From contig NC_010125.1 in the NCBI RefSeq assembly GCF_000067045.1, positions 88,001-152,000 on the forward strand: a stretch of 64,000 nucleotides of DNA, given 5' to 3'. The notes under the pieces are model-generated. The model saw nothing but the letters and a program-made list of their open reading frames with translations. It ran no database searches and was not told the DNA's origin. Source of the DNA: Gluconacetobacter diazotrophicus PA1 5. GTDB lineage: Bacteria; Pseudomonadota; Alphaproteobacteria; Acetobacterales; Acetobacteraceae. The position numbers were made by a program, and so were the translations under genes. Below, in pieces: positions 52,959 to 62,771 of the stretch; within the stretch, counting starts at the first letter, position 1; the number at the start of each line of letters is the position of its first letter.

Positions 52959-55400
52959 ATGATGTCCCTTGGAGAATATCGCAATCGTGCTGCCCTGCTG
53001 TCCGACTTCCTGCCCTGGGCAGCACTGGTTGAGAAAGGTGTTGTCCTGAACAAGGATGGCAGTTTTCAACGCACCGCCAAAATTCGAGGCCCTGATCTGG
53101 ATAGCGCCACGCCAGCCGAACTGGTGGGTGTCACGGGGCGTCTGAACAATGCCCTGCGGCGTCTTGGTTCCGGCTGGGCCGTGTTTGTGGAGGCACAGCG
53201 CGTGCCCGCCACGATTTATCCAGAAAGCGATTTTCCCGACGCGGCCAGTCAGATGGTGGATCTGGAACGCAGGGAGCAGTTCGAGGATGAGGGCGCGCAT
53301 TTCGAGAGCCGGTATTTGCTCACATTGGTCTGGCTGCCGCCAGCGGAATCTTCGGGCCGCGCCGAGCGTTTTCTCTATGAGGGTCGGGAGCGCGAGGGGC
53401 CGGACCCGCACGGCATGCTCCACATGTTTGTGGACCGCAGCGATCGGCTTCTGGCCCTGCTGGACGGGTTTATGCCTGAAGCCTCCTGGCTGGATGACGG
53501 GGAGACTCTGACCTACCTGCATTCGACCATTTCCACCCGCCAGCAGCGCGTCGGCGTGCCGGAAATTCCGATGCACCTTGATGCGCTGCTGGTGGATCAA
53601 CCGCTGTCGGGCGGTCTGGAGCCGAAACTCGGTGACGCGTATCTGAAAACCCTGACGATCACCGGGTTCCCCAGCCGGACCTTCCCCGGCATTCTCGATG
53701 ACTTGAACCGGCTGGCGATGCCCTATCGCTGGTCCACCCGTGCGATCCTGCTCGACAAGAGCGACGCTACCAAGGTGCTGACAAAAATCCGGCGTCAGTG
53801 GTTTGCAAAACGCAAGAGCATTGCGGCCATTGTCCGGGAGGTCATGACCAACGAAGCATCGGTTCTGGTGGACAATGATGCCGCCAACAAGGCGGCCGAT
53901 GCCGATCTCGCGCTACAATCGCTGGGAGCGGATGATGTGGGGCAGGCATACATCACAGCAACCATCACGGTCTGGGACGGCTCTGCTTCGATTGCTGCCG
54001 AGAAGCTGCGTCTGGTCGAAAAAATCATCCAGGGTCGCGATTTCACCTGCATGACGGAAGGCCTCAACGCGGTGGAAGCCTGGCTTGGGAGCCTGCCCGG
54101 TCATGTTTACGCCAATGTGCGCCAGCCTCCGGTCTCCACGTTGAACCTTGCGCACATGATTCCGTTGTCGGCCGTCTGGGCGGGACCGGATCAGGACGTG
54201 CATTTCAAGGCCGCGCCGCTGTTCTACGGCAAGACCGCTGGGGCCACGCCGTTCCGGTTTTCCCTGCATGTCGGCGATGTCGGTCACACCCTGATTGCGG
54301 GGCCAACGGGGGCGGGCAAATCCGTGTTGCTGGCGCTGATGGCCTTGCAGTTTCGCCGGTATATGGGGGCACAGATTTTTGCCTTCGATTTCGGCGGATC
54401 CATGCGCGCGACCACACTGGGTATGGGCGGCGACTGGCATGACCTCGGGGGTGGACTGGCGGACGATCATCCATCGGAAGAACAGGGTAGCAGCGTCTCA
54501 CTCCAGCCCCTGGCAGGGATCGACGATGCCGACGAGCGCAAATGGGCCAGCGAATGGCTGGGCCAGATCCTGGTCGGCGAGGGCGTATCGCTCACGCCAG
54601 ACGTCAAAGCGTATCTCTGGTCAGCCCTGAACTCCCTGGCATCATCACCCTCCCGCGAACGCACCCTGTCCGGGTTGGTGGCGCTGCTCCAGTCCAACGC
54701 GCTCAAGCAGGCATTGGCGCCTTACTGCCTGGGTGGTCCTTATGGTCGCCTGCTCGACGCGGAGGCCGAACGTCTAGGCGAGGCTGATGTCGTCGTGTTC
54801 GAGACCGAGGGCCTGATCGGTTCCGGCGCTGCCTCTTCCGTTCTGTCCTACCTGTTCCACCGCATTGAAGGGAGGCTGGACGGTCGCCCAACGCTACTGA
54901 TGATCGACGAGGGCTGGCTGGTGCTGGATGATGGCGATTTCGCCGGCCAGTTGCGGGAATGGCTGAAAACCCTGCGTAAGAAGAATGCGTCGGTGATTTT
55001 TGCTACCCAGTCGCTGTCGGATATCGCGAACTCTCCTATCGCGCCAGCCGTGGTGGAAAGCTGTCCCACGCGGATATTCCTGCCCAACGAGCGGGCCATC
55101 GAGCCGCAGATCATGGCCATCTATCGCGACTTCGGTCTGAATGACCGGCAGATCGCCATCATCGCGCGGGCCGCCTCGAAGCGGGAGTATTACTGCCAGA
55201 CCCAGCGTGGCAACCGGCTGTTTGAACTCGGCCTCGGTCCTATCGCACTCGCCCTTTGCGCTGCCTCCGGCAAGGACGATCACCGACTGCTCGATGTGGT
55301 TCTGGCGGAACATGGGCGCGACGGCTTTCTACCGGCCTGGTTCGACGCACGCGGCGTGTCATGGGCTGCGGATCTTCTGCGCGATGGAGGCGTGCCATGA
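52959..55400 (+). CDS. trbE: TrbE, VirB4-like transfer ATPase (813 aa)
   Basis: CagE/VirB4 family: N-terminal domain (FLPWAALVEKGVVLNKDGSF), Walker A GPTGAGKSVLL (near 450), Walker B LLMIDEGWLVL (near 648) and NASVIFATQSLSDI. It energises pilus biogenesis at the inner membrane. Length of about 810 is usual. ATG 52959 has a strong GGGAGGGCAGGG leader; the next Met is directly adjacent. Overlaps trbJ by four bases. Confidence 0.94.
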   Translation: MMSLGEYRNRAALLSDFLPWAALVEKGVVLNKDGSFQRTAKIRGPDLDSATPAELVGVTGRLNNALRRLGSGWAVFVEAQRVPATIYPESDFPDAASQMVDLERREQFEDEGAHFESRYLLTLVWLPPAESSGRAERFLYEGREREGPDPHGMLHMFVDRSDRLLALLDGFMPEASWLDDGETLTYLHSTISTRQQRVGVPEIPMHLDALLVDQPLSGGLEPKLGDAYLKTLTITGFPSRTFPGILDDLNRLAMPYRWSTRAILLDKSDATKVLTKIRRQWFAKRKSIAAIVREVMTNEASVLVDNDAANKAADADLALQSLGADDVGQAYITATITVWDGSASIAAEKLRLVEKIIQGRDFTCMTEGLNAVEAWLGSLPGHVYANVRQPPVSTLNLAHMIPLSAVWAGPDQDVHFKAAPLFYGKTAGATPFRFSLHVGDVGHTLIAGPTGAGKSVLLALMALQFRRYMGAQIFAFDFGGSMRATTLGMGGDWHDLGGGLADDHPSEEQGSSVSLQPLAGIDDADERKWASEWLGQILVGEGVSLTPDVKAYLWSALNSLASSPSRERTLSGLVALLQSNALKQALAPYCLGGPYGRLLDAEAERLGEADVVVFETEGLIGSGAASSVLSYLFHRIEGRLDGRPTLLMIDEGWLVLDDGDFAGQLREWLKTLRKKNASVIFATQSLSDIANSPIAPAVVESCPTRIFLPNERAIEPQIMAIYRDFGLNDRQIAIIARAASKREYYCQTQRGNRLFELGLGPIALALCAASGKDDHRLLDVVLAEHGRDGFLPAWFDARGVSWAADLLRDGGVP

Positions 55401-56134
55401 AATACGGCATGCGTCTTTATGTCACCATCGGGGTAATTTCGATCACCATCATTTCGTCCGCCCGTGCGCAATGGGCGGTGTATGACGGTGCGAACCACGT
55501 CCAGAACGTGCTGATCGCGGCCCGCACGCTCCAGCAGATCGACAACCAGATCACGTCACTGGCCAATCAGGCCCAGATGCTGGTCAATCAGGGGCGTAAT
55601 CTGGCGAGCCTGCCGCTTTCGACATTGTCGACGCTGCAATCGACGATTTCCCAGACTACGGCGCTGCTCGCGCAGGCGCAGAATATCGCCTACAGCGTCC
55701 AGTCCGTCGAGCAGCAGTATCAGCAGGCGTACACGTCCGTATCGTCCGGCATGTCCGACAGCGCCCTGTTTTCTCAGGCGCAGACACGCTGGCAGAATTC
55801 CGTCGGCGGGTTCGAGGACGCCCTGAAGTTGCAGGCGCGGGTGGTGGGCAATATCCCCAGCGACAGCAGCGCCATGACGCAGCTTGTCTCGGCCAGCCAG
55901 ACCTCCTCGGGAGCCTTACAGGCGGCGCAGGCCGGAAACCAGCTTCTGGCCCTGCAATCCCGTCAGTTATCCGACATTCAGGCCGAACTTGCCGCCAATG
56001 GCCGCGCCACCGCCCTGCAGCAGGCGCGGGATGCCGCGACGGAAGCGGAGAGCGAGGCGCAATATCAGCATTTCTCCCAGCATGACGCCTACGTGCCCGG
56101 CACGGTGTCCATGTTCGGCAGCCGCGGGAACTGA
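55397..56134 (+). CDS. trbJ: TrbJ, VirB5-like protein (245 aa)
   Basis: Signal peptide ending ...ISSARAQWAVYDGAN, then a Gln/Ala/Ser-rich helical protein (QQIDNQITSLANQAQMLVNQ, VQSVEQQYQQAY) typical of periplasmic TrbJ. ATG overlaps the trbE stop. The usual trbK entry-exclusion lipoprotein is absent between trbJ and trbL (gap five bases). Confidence 0.9.
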   Translation: MKYGMRLYVTIGVISITIISSARAQWAVYDGANHVQNVLIAARTLQQIDNQITSLANQAQMLVNQGRNLASLPLSTLSTLQSTISQTTALLAQAQNIAYSVQSVEQQYQQAYTSVSSGMSDSALFSQAQTRWQNSVGGFEDALKLQARVVGNIPSDSSAMTQLVSASQTSSGALQAAQAGNQLLALQSRQLSDIQAELAANGRATALQQARDAATEAESEAQYQHFSQHDAYVPGTVSMFGSRGN

Positions 56135-56139
56135 CCGCC

Positions 56140-57561
56140 ATGGCCACCAACGATGTCGGGGTGATCGACACCTTCCTCAATACCTTCACCACCACCATTG
56201 ATACCGGGTTCGGTCTGGTGAAAGGGAACGTGATCTCGCTGGCCGGAACGTTATCCATGCTGGATATCGCCCTGGCCGGGCTGTTCTGGGCGTGGGCTGC
56301 GGATGAGGACATCATCCAGCGTCTGGTGAAGAAGACGCTGTATATCGGCTTCTTTGCCTGGGTCATCAACGATTTCGATGCGCTCTCGAAGATCGTCTTC
56401 GATAGCTTCGCGGCCCTCGGTCTGAAAGTCGGTGGTGGAACGCTGGCGCTTTCCGATTTCCTGCGTCCTGGCCGTCTGGCTTCCACCGGTTTTGACGCAG
56501 CCCAGCCGCTTCTGGACTCTGTCCATAATCTTCTTGGCCCTGTCGCCCTCTTTACGAACTTCATCCAGATCTTCGTGCTGTGCCTGTCCTGGCTGATCGT
56601 GCTGGCGGCGTTCTTCATTCTGGCCGTGCAGCTTTTCGTGGCCCTGATCGAATTCAAGCTGACGACGCTGGCAGGATTCGTGCTGATCCCGTTCGCCCTG
56701 TTCAATCGCACCGCCTTCCTCGCCGAGAAGGTGCTGGGCAATGTCGTCTCCTCGGGTGTGAAGATCATGGTGCTGGCGGTCATTTCCGCCATCGCGTCGG
56801 TTCTGTTCGCCCAGTTCTCAACCTCCTACGGCAGCGACGTTCCCACGATCGGGCAGTCCGTGTCGGTGGTGCTGGCCTCGCTTGCAATTGTCGGTCTGTC
56901 GATTTTTGGCGGCAGCATCGCCAACGGTCTGATCTCCGGCGCTCCCCAGCTTGGAGCAGGGGCTGCGGTCGGCACTGGCATGGCGGTTGGTGCGATGGGC
57001 GCGGCTGCGGTTGCCGGTGTTGGAGCGGCTGCCTCGGGTGGTGCGGCTGCACTGGGCGCGACCGCTGCTGCTGCACGCGGTGGAGCCGCGATCGCTGGGG
57101 CTGCCACGTCCGCCTATTCCGTCGGTGCTGCCGGGCAAACTGGTGCTGCTGGTATGGCTGCTGCCGCCGGGAATGTTGGTCGCGCCGCCGGTGGCGCGGC
57201 AGTCAACGCCGTCAAGGGCAAAGCAGCCTCCGCCGCGTCATCCCTGAAGGACAGCTATGCCGCCGGCAGCCAATGGGCCGCGCGGGGCATGAGGGGCGGG
57301 AAGGGTGGTGAAACCGGTGGTTCTGACGGCGGCGGATCGCCGCCATCCGGTGGTGGCCCTTCTGGAGGGGGTGATGCTCCTCCGGGCGGTGGCCCCACGG
57401 GTGGTGGAGACGGTGGTGGTGGGCCCGGTGAGCCACCTCGCTGGGCGCGCAACATGAAGCGCCGCAATGCCGCAGCCCATGCCGCTGAAGCCGCCCATGT
57501 CATCCGCTCCGCCGATGGCGGAGGCGGGTCGGCATCCATCGACCTCTCGGAGAAAGAATAA
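56140..57561 (+). CDS. trbL: TrbL, VirB6-like membrane channel protein (473 aa)
   Basis: Six or so membrane helices between 25 and 280 (for example LSWLIVLAAFFILAVQLFVA and IMVLAVISAIASVLFAQF), then a long Ala/Gly-rich region and a Gly/Pro/Asp low-complexity stretch (about 390-440) ending in a charged tail. This matches P-type TrbL. It forms the inner-membrane part of the transfer channel. One-base overlap with trbF. Confidence 0.92.
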   Translation: MATNDVGVIDTFLNTFTTTIDTGFGLVKGNVISLAGTLSMLDIALAGLFWAWAADEDIIQRLVKKTLYIGFFAWVINDFDALSKIVFDSFAALGLKVGGGTLALSDFLRPGRLASTGFDAAQPLLDSVHNLLGPVALFTNFIQIFVLCLSWLIVLAAFFILAVQLFVALIEFKLTTLAGFVLIPFALFNRTAFLAEKVLGNVVSSGVKIMVLAVISAIASVLFAQFSTSYGSDVPTIGQSVSVVLASLAIVGLSIFGGSIANGLISGAPQLGAGAAVGTGMAVGAMGAAAVAGVGAAASGGAAALGATAAAARGGAAIAGAATSAYSVGAAGQTGAAGMAAAAGNVGRAAGGAAVNAVKGKAASAASSLKDSYAAGSQWAARGMRGGKGGETGGSDGGGSPPSGGGPSGGGDAPPGGGPTGGGDGGGGPGEPPRWARNMKRRNAAAHAAEAAHVIRSADGGGGSASIDLSEKE

Positions 57562-58244
57562 TGTTCCGTCGCTCCACCACACGCTACGGGACCATGCCCG
57601 AGCCGGTGACACCCTATCAGAAAGCAGCGCAGATCTGGGACGAGCGCATCGGCTCCGCCCGCGTACAGGCCCGAAACTGGAGGCTGATTGCCTTTGGCTC
57701 CCTGTTCCTGTCAGCGGGGCTCGGGGTCGGGCTGGTCTGGCAATCCGCGCGCGGCACCATCACGCCGTGGGTGGTGCAGGTGGACCGGCTGGGTCAGGCG
57801 CAGGTCGTAGCCTCCGCGACAGCGGGCTATATTCCCGCCGATCCGCAGATTGCCTGGTATCTGGCGCAGTTCGTCCACGACGTGCGCTCCCTGTCGTCGG
57901 ACGCGGTGGTGGTCCGGCACAACTGGCTACGCGCCTATGATTTCACCACCCCCTCCGGCGCGGTGGCGCTGAATGATTATGCCCGCCTGAATGATCCGTT
58001 TTCACGGATCGGGCATGAGCAGGTCGAGGTGGACATCGCCTCGGTCATCCGGGCCTCGCCCGGCAGCTTCCGCGTGGCCTGGACCGAGCGCCATTACCGC
58101 GACGGCGCGTTCACCGGCACCGAGCGCTGGACCGCGATCGTCTCGGTCGTTCTGCGCACGCCGCGTGACGCCGATCACCTGCGGAAAAATCCCCTCGGCA
58201 TCTACGTCTCCGCCATCAACTGGTCGAAGGAACTCGGACAATGA
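57561..58244 (+). CDS. trbF: TrbF, VirB8-like protein (227 aa)
   Basis: N-terminal TPYQKAAQIWDERIGSARVQ, one membrane helix (LIAFGSLFLSAGLGVGLVWQ), then a periplasmic VirB8 domain (YFLAQFVHDVRSLS-like segment, TERWTAIVSVVL, NPLGIYVSAINW). It scaffolds the inner-membrane complex. Coupled at both ends. Confidence 0.93.
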   Translation: MFRRSTTRYGTMPEPVTPYQKAAQIWDERIGSARVQARNWRLIAFGSLFLSAGLGVGLVWQSARGTITPWVVQVDRLGQAQVVASATAGYIPADPQIAWYLAQFVHDVRSLSSDAVVVRHNWLRAYDFTTPSGAVALNDYARLNDPFSRIGHEQVEVDIASVIRASPGSFRVAWTERHYRDGAFTGTERWTAIVSVVLRTPRDADHLRKNPLGIYVSAINWSKELGQ

Positions 58245-59242
58245 TCCGCATGGTTATGCGCGCCGTTCCAGTGGCGCTGCTCGCCCTGTCCGCCTGCGCG
58301 GGGCAGTATCATCTGCCTGTCATTCGCTACGATGATGCCGTGCAGGCCACGCGTCTGCCGGACCCGCCGAAGCCGGTGCGAGTGGTGGAAGTCGTGAAAC
58401 CGCTTCCCCTGCCGGGGCAACTCAAGCCGCTGCCGTTAGCGCGGCGCGTCCACCCTGCGCCTGAGGCGGTCGATCCGACAGCACGGATCACACAGGCCAA
58501 TCTGGCGGCCCGCATCCAGCCCACGCGCGCAGGCTTCATCAACGCGGTGCAGGTCTACCCCTACAGCGCAGGGGCGCTCTATCAGGTCTATGCCTCGCCC
58601 GGCGAGATCACCGACATCATGCTCCAGCAGGGCGAAAAGCTGGTCGGCACCGGGCCGGTGGCCGCTGGCGATACCGTGCGCTGGATCATCGGCGATACCG
58701 AGAGCGGGGCGGGGGCGACCAAGCGCATCCATATTCTAGTCAAGCCGACACGGCCGGACCTGGCTACCAACCTGATCGTCAATACGGATCGGCGCACCTA
58801 TCTCGCCGAACTGCGCTCCACGCCGGTGACGTATATGGCGTCGGTCTCGTGGGACTATCCCGAGGATGACCTGATTGCCCTGCATCGGCAGGACAGTGCG
58901 GCCGATGATGCTGCGCCGGTGGATATAGGGCTGAACCTGAATGCGCTGAATTTCCGTTACGCCATCCAGCCGGTGAAAGGCGCCACACCGCCCTGGCTAC
59001 CTGGCCGGGCCTTCGATGATGGTCACAAGGTCTATATCGCCTTCCCGACGGGGATCGGGCAGGGGGAACTGCCCCCGCTTTTCGTGCTGGGGGCAGATGG
59101 CGGCCCGGAACTGGTCAATTACCGGGTCCGGCAGAACTGGATGATCGTCGATCGGCTGTTTGCCGCCGCCGAATTGCGGCTCGGGGATAAACACAGCGAA
59201 CAGCGGGTGCGCATCGTCCGCACCGACGGGCGGCCGTCATGA
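58241..59242 (+). CDS. trbG: TrbG, VirB9-like lipoprotein-type protein (333 aa)
   Basis: Signal sequence with lipobox LSAC (Cys near 19), a Pro-rich linker, and the VirB9 beta domain (VYPYSAGALYQVYASPGEI, DTVRWIIGDTESG, HILVKPTRPDLATN, YTAFPTGIG-like segment). It forms the outer-membrane core with TrbI. Four-base overlaps on both sides. Confidence 0.93.
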   Translation: MIRMVMRAVPVALLALSACAGQYHLPVIRYDDAVQATRLPDPPKPVRVVEVVKPLPLPGQLKPLPLARRVHPAPEAVDPTARITQANLAARIQPTRAGFINAVQVYPYSAGALYQVYASPGEITDIMLQQGEKLVGTGPVAAGDTVRWIIGDTESGAGATKRIHILVKPTRPDLATNLIVNTDRRTYLAELRSTPVTYMASVSWDYPEDDLIALHRQDSAADDAAPVDIGLNLNALNFRYAIQPVKGATPPWLPGRAFDDGHKVYIAFPTGIGQGELPPLFVLGADGGPELVNYRVRQNWMIVDRLFAAAELRLGDKHSEQRVRIVRTDGRPS

Positions 59243-60414
59243 CCGGGCAGGCACCCACAGTGGGCGAAAATCCCGCACCTGCGTCATCCCCGCCGCCCGA
59301 TCTGCGTCTGCGGGCTGATCGGCCGCGTGTCGTGCGTCTGTCGCGCACCGTGGTCTGGTCGCTGGGTGGGGTCGGCATGGTGGCGGTGGCCTTCGCGCTG
59401 GGTTACGCCCTTCAGGCCAGCCATCGGTCGCCATCAACGGCCGCCACGCAGGACACCGATGTCCGTCCCTCGGCCGACGGGCTGGCGGGGCTGCCCGCCG
59501 ATTATATCGGCAATACCGTGCCGAAGCTCGGGCCAGCACTGCCCGGTGATCTCGGGCGCGCCATCCTGCATGCGCAAGGGCAGGGGAAGGCGGTCTCCGG
59601 CACCGAAGACCACCGCGCCGCGCAGGAGATCGAGGCCGCGATCGCGAGCCGGCTGTTCGTGCAGACGGGGGAGCGCGACCGTGCCAGCGAACAGGCGACC
59701 CCGCCCGCGCCGGGCGCTCCTGCCTCTCAGGGGCGGGCATCCACCACGACCGGGCCACAGGCCGGAAACATTGCCTTCCTGGAAGGGCAGCCGGATCGTG
59801 CGACAACCAGCCCCGACCGCATTGCGCCGCCTGCCTCACCTTATGTCCTCCAGGCGGGCACGGTGATCGCTGGTGCACTGAACACGAAGATCAGTTCCGA
59901 CCTGCCGGGCCAGATCGTGGGGCACGTCACGCAGAACGTCTATGACAGCCCGACCGGGCGCTATCTTCTGATCCCCCAGGGTAGCCTGCTGTTCGGGGCT
60001 TATAACAGCGGAGTGTCCTTCGGGCAGCAGCGCACGCAGATCATCTGGACGCGGCTTATATACCCCGACGGCGAGAGCCTCGTGCTGGAGAAGCTGCCCG
60101 GTGGTGACGCCATCGGCCAGTCCGGCCTGTCTGACGAGGTCGACAATCATTGGGGCCAGCTTTTCAAAGCGGCCCTGGTGACCACGCTCCTCAGCGTCGG
60201 CTCCGAGGCGGGCACCAGCCAGAGCGAAAACAATCTGGCCCAGGCAATCCGCTCCGGCGCCAGCAACGGCTTCTCCATGGTCGGCAACCGCCTGATCGAC
60301 CGCAGCCTCAACGTCCAGCCCACCCTGACCGACCGGCCGGGACTACCCTTCACCGTCATTCTCAGCCGCGACCTATTGCTCAAACCCTATCAGAATGGAG
60401 GAAATTTAAGATGA
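59239..60414 (+). CDS. trbI: TrbI, VirB10-like protein (391 aa)
   Basis: Pro-rich N-terminus, one membrane helix (VVWSLGGVGMVAVAFALGYA), a periplasmic linker, then the TrbI/VirB10 beta barrel: LQAGTVIAGALNTKISSDLP, GRYLLIPQGSLLFGAYNSG, VDNHWGQLFKAALVTTLLSV. It spans both membranes and gates DNA export. Overlaps the DUF2274 gene by four bases. Confidence 0.94.
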   Translation: MTGQAPTVGENPAPASSPPPDLRLRADRPRVVRLSRTVVWSLGGVGMVAVAFALGYALQASHRSPSTAATQDTDVRPSADGLAGLPADYIGNTVPKLGPALPGDLGRAILHAQGQGKAVSGTEDHRAAQEIEAAIASRLFVQTGERDRASEQATPPAPGAPASQGRASTTTGPQAGNIAFLEGQPDRATTSPDRIAPPASPYVLQAGTVIAGALNTKISSDLPGQIVGHVTQNVYDSPTGRYLLIPQGSLLFGAYNSGVSFGQQRTQIIWTRLIYPDGESLVLEKLPGGDAIGQSGLSDEVDNHWGQLFKAALVTTLLSVGSEAGTSQSENNLAQAIRSGASNGFSMVGNRLIDRSLNVQPTLTDRPGLPFTVILSRDLLLKPYQNGGNLR

Positions 60415-60644
60415 CAGAGCTGAAGATCACGGAAATCCCTGACGAGAAACCGGTGAAAATGACCGTGGCGTTACCCGCCGATCTTCATCGTGATCTGCTT
60501 GCCTACGCAGCACTTTTTTCCGGTAGCGATGGGACGATGGATCCGGCCCGACTGGTCGCGCCCATGCTCCGGCAGTTCATGATATCGGACAAGGGGTTCG
60601 CCAGGGCGCGGAGAAAGAGGAAAGGAACGTCGTCAGAAAAATAG
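60411..60644 (+). CDS. DUF2274 family protein (77 aa)
   Basis: MTELKITEIPDEKPVKMTVA and LPADLHRDLLAYAALF fit the DUF2274 family found directly after trbI in alphaproteobacterial elements. RHH-like pattern, basic C-terminus. The ATG overlaps the trbI stop (ATGA). It is the last gene of the trb operon, meeting lysR tail to tail with two bases between stops. Confidence 0.88.
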   Translation: MTELKITEIPDEKPVKMTVALPADLHRDLLAYAALFSGSDGTMDPARLVAPMLRQFMISDKGFARARRKRKGTSSEK

Positions 60645-61526
60645 CTTCATGGTCTGTGGCTTTCGATATAGCGGGCGAAACTCAGGGCGCAGGGATTTTC
60701 ATTGTCGGGTCGCCAGACGATCCCGAATTCCAGATGGGAGGAGCCACCCGCGTCCCGGATTTCCGTGATCGCGATGTCATGGCCATGCCGATCGCGGATC
60801 AGCGGTAGCCACGAGGCGGGAAGCAGGGCAACGCCTTCGTTGTTCTGGACGAGTGCGACGATCCTGTTGCTGCCGATATCATGACGCTGGATCTTTGGGC
60901 GGATGCCGGTTTCCCCGAGCTTGCGCTGGATGAGTGCCTCGAAGTCCTGACCCGCGTTGTCGCGTCCCGTGAGAAACGTCTCGTGACGCAGGTCTGTCCA
61001 GGATACTTCCGGTCGTGTTGCCAGGGGATGATCAGGGGGGAGTGAGGCCACGATGCGGTCGCTCCACAGAGGCGTGACCCGCAAGGCAGGCGCCAGGTTG
61101 CGGCGGGTGACGACCGCGAAATCGATCTGCCCGCGCTGGAGCCGGCGCAGCAGCCTCTTGCCTGTACCCTCGGAATAGCGAAAGACGATATCGGGGTGAG
61201 CGGCGCGGAAGTCTGCCGTGAAGGTCGAGAGTCTTCCGGGCAGGACGCAGGTCTGGATACCGATAGAGATCTGGCCATTCTCGCCCTTGCCCGTCCGCCG
61301 AGCGCGGGTGTTCATGCCTGCCACATTGTCCAGGATCGTCTGGCTCCAGCGGATGAATTCCTGACCGAACATGGTTGGAGCAGCGCCCGCCGGCGAACGG
61401 ATGAACAGCCTGACATCAAGCCGCTCCTCCAGGTTATGCAGGGATCGGCTGACGGCCGATTGTCGGTGACCTTGCCCCCTGAAATGCCCTCGCATTGAAG
61501 TAAGGTCTGTCCACTGGAGACAGACG

Positions 61527-61793
61527 ATGAAGAAAGCGCGATTTACGCAGGACCAGATTATCGGGGTCCTGAAAGAGCATCAGGCGGGCGCTACGGCTGC
61601 GGATCTGTGCCGCAAGCACGGGATCAGTGACGCGACCTTCTACACCTGGCGGTCGAAATACGGCGGGATGGAGGTGTCGGAAGCGCGGCGCCTCAAGGCT
61701 CTTGAAGAAGAGAACGCGAAGCTGAAGCGGCTTCTGGCGGAGAGCGTGATGGACGTCTCGACGCTGAAGGAACTACTGGCAAAAAACTCGTGA
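61527..61793 (+). CDS. IS3-family OrfA (88 aa)
   Basis: HTH protein [20 protein letters not shown] and [20 protein letters not shown], followed by a leucine-zipper-like [14 protein letters not shown]. It binds the IS ends. A run of six A at 61781-61786 followed by C is a slippery site; a -1 shift leads into orfB and would give the OrfAB transposase. Ends four bases into orfB. Confidence 0.93.
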   Translation: MKKARFTQDQIIGVLKEHQAGATAADLCRKHGISDATFYTWRSKYGGMEVSEARRLKALEEENAKLKRLLAESVMDVSTLKELLAKNS

Positions 61794-62644
61794 CGCCCGG
61801 TTTGCGGCGGGAAGCCGTGACCTGGGCGATCCGGGAGAAAGAGTATTCGCAGCGACGGGCCTGCCGGCTGATCGGCATGGACCCGAAGACCTGGCGCTAT
61901 GCGTCACGCCGCCCGGATGATGCCGCAGCGCGCGGGCGGCTGCGCGAACTGGCTGGGGAGCGACGGCGATTTGGCTACCGGCGACTGCATATCCTGCTCG
62001 GCCGGGAAGGAATGACGATGAACCACAAGAAGCTGTTCCGGCTGTATCGCGAAGAGGGGCTGTCGGTCCGCAAGCGTGGCGGCCGGAAACGGGCGCTGGG
62101 CACGCGCTCGCCGATGATGCTGCCCGACGGGCCGAACCAGCGCTGGAGCCTGGATTTCGTCTCGGATGCATTGAACAACGGACGGCGCTTCCGGGTGCTG
62201 ACGGTGGTCGACGACTACACGCGCGAATGTCTGGCGCTGGTGGCGGACACCTCGTTATCAGGCGAACGCCTCGGTCGTGAACTCGACCGGATCGGCGAGC
62301 ATCGCGGCTGGCCGCTGATGATCGTTAGCGACAATGGCACCGAGATGACATCGAACGCGATCCTGGCCTGGCAGCAGAAGCGATCGGTGCTGTGGCACTA
62401 TATCGCACCGGGCAAGCCGCAGCAGAACGGGTTCGTCGAGAGCTTCAACGGCCGGTTCCGCGACGAATGCCTCAATGAGCATCTGTTCCGTAACATCGCC
62501 CACGCTCGGACGGTCATCGAGGACTGGCGGGCCGACTACAACGCCGTCAGGCCTCACACCAGCCTCAATGGCATGACGCCAGAGGCTTTCGCTCAACACG
62601 CCACCAAGGCATACAACAATACACAGACCCTAACTCAAAACTGA
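61790..62644 (+). CDS. IS3-family OrfB, DDE integrase domain (284 aa)
   Basis: rve-type catalytic core: D in WSLDFVSD, D in [11 protein letters not shown], and E in [15 protein letters not shown], with HTH_21-like [16 protein letters not shown] before it. Starts at GTG 61790 overlapping orfA; the functional transposase is probably the -1 frameshift fusion. Intact, so the element is probably still mobile. Confidence 0.93.
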   Translation: MTPGLRREAVTWAIREKEYSQRRACRLIGMDPKTWRYASRRPDDAAARGRLRELAGERRRFGYRRLHILLGREGMTMNHKKLFRLYREEGLSVRKRGGRKRALGTRSPMMLPDGPNQRWSLDFVSDALNNGRRFRVLTVVDDYTRECLALVADTSLSGERLGRELDRIGEHRGWPLMIVSDNGTEMTSNAILAWQQKRSVLWHYIAPGKPQQNGFVESFNGRFRDECLNEHLFRNIAHARTVIEDWRADYNAVRPHTSLNGMTPEAFAQHATKAYNNTQTLTQN

Positions 62645-62771
62645 GGGCACGTTCGGGGCAGGGTCATCGGATGTTCAGGAAACGCGCCGCGCCGTGGATA
62701 CTGCCGTGCTCGGCGATTGCCCGCACGCACAGCAGTTGCCACAAATCGAATGGCGGACGGCGCATGGCCTG

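Larger units (their letters stand above)
61467..62666 (+). mobile_element. Intact IS3-family element, IS407-group-like, 1200 bp
   Basis: Ends are inverted repeats: left TGACCTTGCCCCCTGAAATG and right (reversed) TGACCCTGCCCCGAACGTGC, both continuing into GCCCTC. Flanked by a 4-bp target duplication TCGG (61463-61466 and 62667-62670), the size usual for the IS407 group. Two overlapping genes, orfA and orfB. The perfect duplication and intact genes suggest a recent insertion. Confidence 0.93.
60647..62765 (-). pseudogene. LysR-family regulator disrupted by an IS3-family insertion
   Basis: The 3' part (minus, 60647-61466) encodes QSAVSRSLHNLEERLDVRLF and a LysR effector domain to IESHRP. The 5' part lies beyond the IS at 62667-62765: MRRPPFDLWQLLCVRAIAEH, then GSIHGAARFLN. 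Removing the IS and one TCGG copy rejoins them exactly in frame (FLNIRQSAVSRS), restoring a complete HTH. The start is six bases after the RND gene stop, so lysR was the downstream gene of that operon and is now inactive. A truncated product from 61495 lacks half of the HTH. Confidence 0.92.
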
